From the NCBI GenBank assembly GCA_951812755.1, contig OX638329.1, forward strand, positions 3,480,522-3,544,521: 64,000 nt of DNA, written 5' to 3'. Positions within the stretch are counted from its first letter, which is position 1; each line of letters opens with the position of its first letter. This DNA is from an uncultured Latescibacterota bacterium. Lineage in GTDB: Bacteria > Latescibacterota > UBA2968. A program made the translations under genes and the position numbers. Shown here in pieces: positions 62,225-64,000 of the stretch. The notes beneath the pieces were generated by a model. The model was not told the origin of the DNA and made no database searches. It saw only the letters and a program-made list of their open reading frames with translations.

Positions 62225-63148
62225 TCATTCACCTCTATTCTTATCTCTGAAATATCCCCTCTGTCGCATCAACAAGCGATAGAGACTGGGATTTTTCTCA
62301 AACGCCTCGCGTCCGTGCAGCCAGAAATGGTTATTGAGCACCACGAGATGATCGGGCGGCAAGGGTAGCGAGACCACTCCCTGTGACGCTTCCATCGAAT
62401 CTGAAAAATCACGCAGATATCGCCCCTGCTCAATGGTCTCGGGATAAACAAACTGATCGATAAAACACACACACGCTTTGCCGTCTTGCTCGTAGAACGT
62501 CGGCTTTTCAACCCTAACGGGATAATTCTTACTCGGCGGCGATTGATAGACCAGAGGCAAAGAAGCCAGCGGATGGCTGGCAAAGTGCTCTAACGCCTCC
62601 CAATCATCCAGATGCAACAGTCGCGACTCCCCTCCCACCGCATCGTGCTCCGCCATCTTCATCATCAAAATCCAGTCTGTATGCTCGCGGACATACGTGC
62701 CATCGGTATGGAGCGTGAACAGACGATATGCCTGACGCAAATACGAATCGCTGCTATCCGTATCCTTCACTTCAAAACAGGCGTAATAATTCTCCGTCAT
62801 ATCGTCAAAATTGGGAATCCCGATCGCATGTGAAACAGCCGTGCCAAAGGCAACGCGCTGATCCATCGTCTCAAACCCACCCTCAACGGCAGCGGTAAAA
62901 CCTCCAATCTCTCGGTCTCTAACGAGTGCATTGATATGCTCGAAAAAATCGCCACCGACGATATTTTGAAGGCAATCGGCGGCGATCAATCTCAGATACG
63001 GCACATAAGTCAATCGCTGTTCAGAAAGATCTGCGACTTCGCGCACAAATGCCGCTGCGGCATCGGCGTCGATTGTGATGTGACGCAGCCGGTGATGGTC
63101 GGGATGTTGTTCAACAGTATAGTTCAAGTCCGGCCCCTTATGTTCCAA
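62225..63148 (-). CDS. CsiD/GlaH-like Fe(II)/2-oxoglutarate dioxygenase
   Basis: 307 residues matching CsiD (glutarate 2-hydroxylase). LFTLHTDGTYVREHTDW gives the HxD iron ligands; GGESRLLHLDDWEALEHFASHPLA, YIDQFV-like CFIDQFVYPETIEQGRYL, and NNHFWLHGREAF...RLLMRQRGYF match the C-terminal half closely. It hydroxylates glutarate or a near analogue. LhgO and GabDTP are not in the window. Its start overlaps the upstream sulfatase-like gene by 11 bp. Confidence 0.88.
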   Translation of the reverse strand: MEHKGPDLNYTVEQHPDHHRLRHITIDADAAAAFVREVADLSEQRLTYVPYLRLIAADCLQNIVGGDFFEHINALVRDREIGGFTAAVEGGFETMDQRVAFGTAVSHAIGIPNFDDMTENYYACFEVKDTDSSDSYLRQAYRLFTLHTDGTYVREHTDWILMMKMAEHDAVGGESRLLHLDDWEALEHFASHPLASLPLVYQSPPSKNYPVRVEKPTFYEQDGKACVCFIDQFVYPETIEQGRYLRDFSDSMEASQGVVSLPLPPDHLVVLNNHFWLHGREAFEKNPSLYRLLMRQRGYFRDKNRGE

Positions 63149-64000
63149 GATTATACTTATTCATAAACGTCCGCATTGCCCGCGCCGGGTGTCTTTGTTT
63201 ATACGCGCTAAACACATCGGGGAAATCTCCAATCACAGTACGCGCCCGTTCCAATGCCTGTGCCACGACCTCGCGGGGCGGATCGGTCAGGGGATTTTCC
63301 TCATCGGCATCCACACTCAAATCGTAAACCGTCGCCTGTGGCGACCTTGTTCCCACATCCATGTGTACGCTGTAGCGATCATCCCGCACATTGAAACTCG
63401 TTGCCCAACCCGTTGTGATATAATCTCGAGCAGGTTCAGCCTCACCCGTTGCACCTGCCCATGCATCTGCCCCATTCATCTCCTCATGCTCAACACCCAG
63501 CATATTGAGAATCGTCGGCGTGATATCCTGATTCTGTGTCCAGATATCCGAGTGCTGCCCGCGCGGCCCATCTGGATGGCGAACAATCCAATTGATCTGC
63601 GTGTTAAAGGGAAACAGCGCGTTACCCCCCTTGCCAAACCGCCCCCTATCCATCAATTGCGTGCCGTGATCGGATATGAACATCACCACCGTATCGTCTC
63701 GTAGATTCAATCGGTCAATCGTTTCCAACAAATGCCCAATCCAGCGATCCACAAACGTGACATAGCCCATATACAGCGCTTTTGTGCGCTCGATTTCCGC
63801 ATCTGTCGCATCGTCAATGGACAAGACGCTATGATGGATATAATCCTTCACCGAAGGATCTGAAAAATAGGAATCGGCATACTGCCTGGGCGGATCCCAT
63901 AACTCGTGTGGGCTAAAGCTGTCAATCCACAGGAAAAACGGCTTGTTGCTCCTATTGTCCTCCACCCATTGCGATGCCTCGCGGAACACTTGAGCAGCGA
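63138..64000 (-). CDS. sulfatase-superfamily hydrolase, C-terminal part (cut by window edge)
   Basis: Open at the window end, so the N-terminal nucleophile motif is not seen. FLWIDSFSPHELWDPP, VVMFISDHGTQ and NQDITPTILNMLGVE match the gene at 14460 closely, so it may have the same Thr nucleophile. It overlaps the CsiD-like gene. Confidence 0.85.
   Translation of the reverse strand, partial: AAQVFREASQWVEDNRSNKPFFLWIDSFSPHELWDPPRQYADSYFSDPSVKDYIHHSVLSIDDATDAEIERTKALYMGYVTFVDRWIGHLLETIDRLNLRDDTVVMFISDHGTQLMDRGRFGKGGNALFPFNTQINWIVRHPDGPRGQHSDIWTQNQDITPTILNMLGVEHEEMNGADAWAGATGEAEPARDYITTGWATSFNVRDDRYSVHMDVGTRSPQATVYDLSVDADEENPLTDPPREVVAQALERARTVIGDFPDVFSAYKQRHPARAMRTFMNKYNLGT

Overview
The window is one contiguous stretch of bacterial chromosome with moderate G+C and genes on both strands in short operons. 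It carries housekeeping genes (miaA, mutL, hpt, clpB, a tRNA-Gly) among many catabolic genes: sulfatase-like hydrolases, Gfo/Idh/MocA oxidoreductases, Fe(II)/2-oxoglutarate dioxygenases, two molybdenum hydroxylases, a DUF6785-type membrane protein and a secreted beta-helix protein. Outer-membrane proteins imply a Gram-negative envelope. The gene repertoire resembles uncultured FCB-group heterotrophs such as Latescibacterota or Poribacteria. That placement is an inference; no rRNA or marker phylogeny is available here.

Layout. 0-7 kb: MFS transporter end, tRNA-Gly, mutL-miaA behind a promoter-driven structured leader, hpt, a family-5-like uracil-DNA glycosylase and a glutaredoxin. 7-8.7 kb: outer-membrane protein, a 32-residue basic ORF and a frameshifted lectin-like repeat protein. 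8.7-12.6 kb: a three-subunit molybdenum hydroxylase with a good sigma-70 promoter. 12.7-18 kb: RsmC-like methylase, rhodanese, a sulfatase-like enzyme with Thr at the nucleophile position, and a divergent iron-ADH/phnX pair for phosphonoacetaldehyde. 18-19.3 kb: decayed heparinase-like gene split by a repeat element. 19.3-24.6 kb: a second molybdenum hydroxylase with a Tat-signal 2Fe-2S subunit, a tiny membrane ORF and a cytochrome b.

24.6-30 kb is accessory: UPF0175 protein, a NotI-like restriction-modification pair, orphan proteins and a WD40/MORN lipoprotein. 30-40 kb: dioxygenase, membrane protein, canonical sulfatase, two Gfo/Idh/MocA enzymes, a SelA-like PLP enzyme and a bicupin. 40-46.3 kb: a tightly overlapping five-gene cluster (ExbB/TolQ-like, ExbD-like, TonB-like, TPR, PEGA), the best candidate for an undescribed energised envelope machine. 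46.5-49.1 kb: two intact Cas2/SinR-like proteins plus a third relic, a two-TM protein and a PD-(D/E)XK protein. 49.1-58.5 kb: DUF5916 outer-membrane protein, penicillin-acylase family enzyme, oxidoreductase, clpB and hsp20, the last behind a near-perfect sigma-54 promoter. 58.7-64 kb: secreted beta-helix protein, a decayed toxin-antitoxin pair, a DNA-methylase relic, a CsiD/GlaH-like dioxygenase and a sulfatase-like gene cut by the window edge.

A non-autonomous element family (about 146-184 bp, 14-bp inverted ends, 5-bp target duplications) occurs four times. It has split one gene, supplied a stop codon to another and sits directly upstream of two more.
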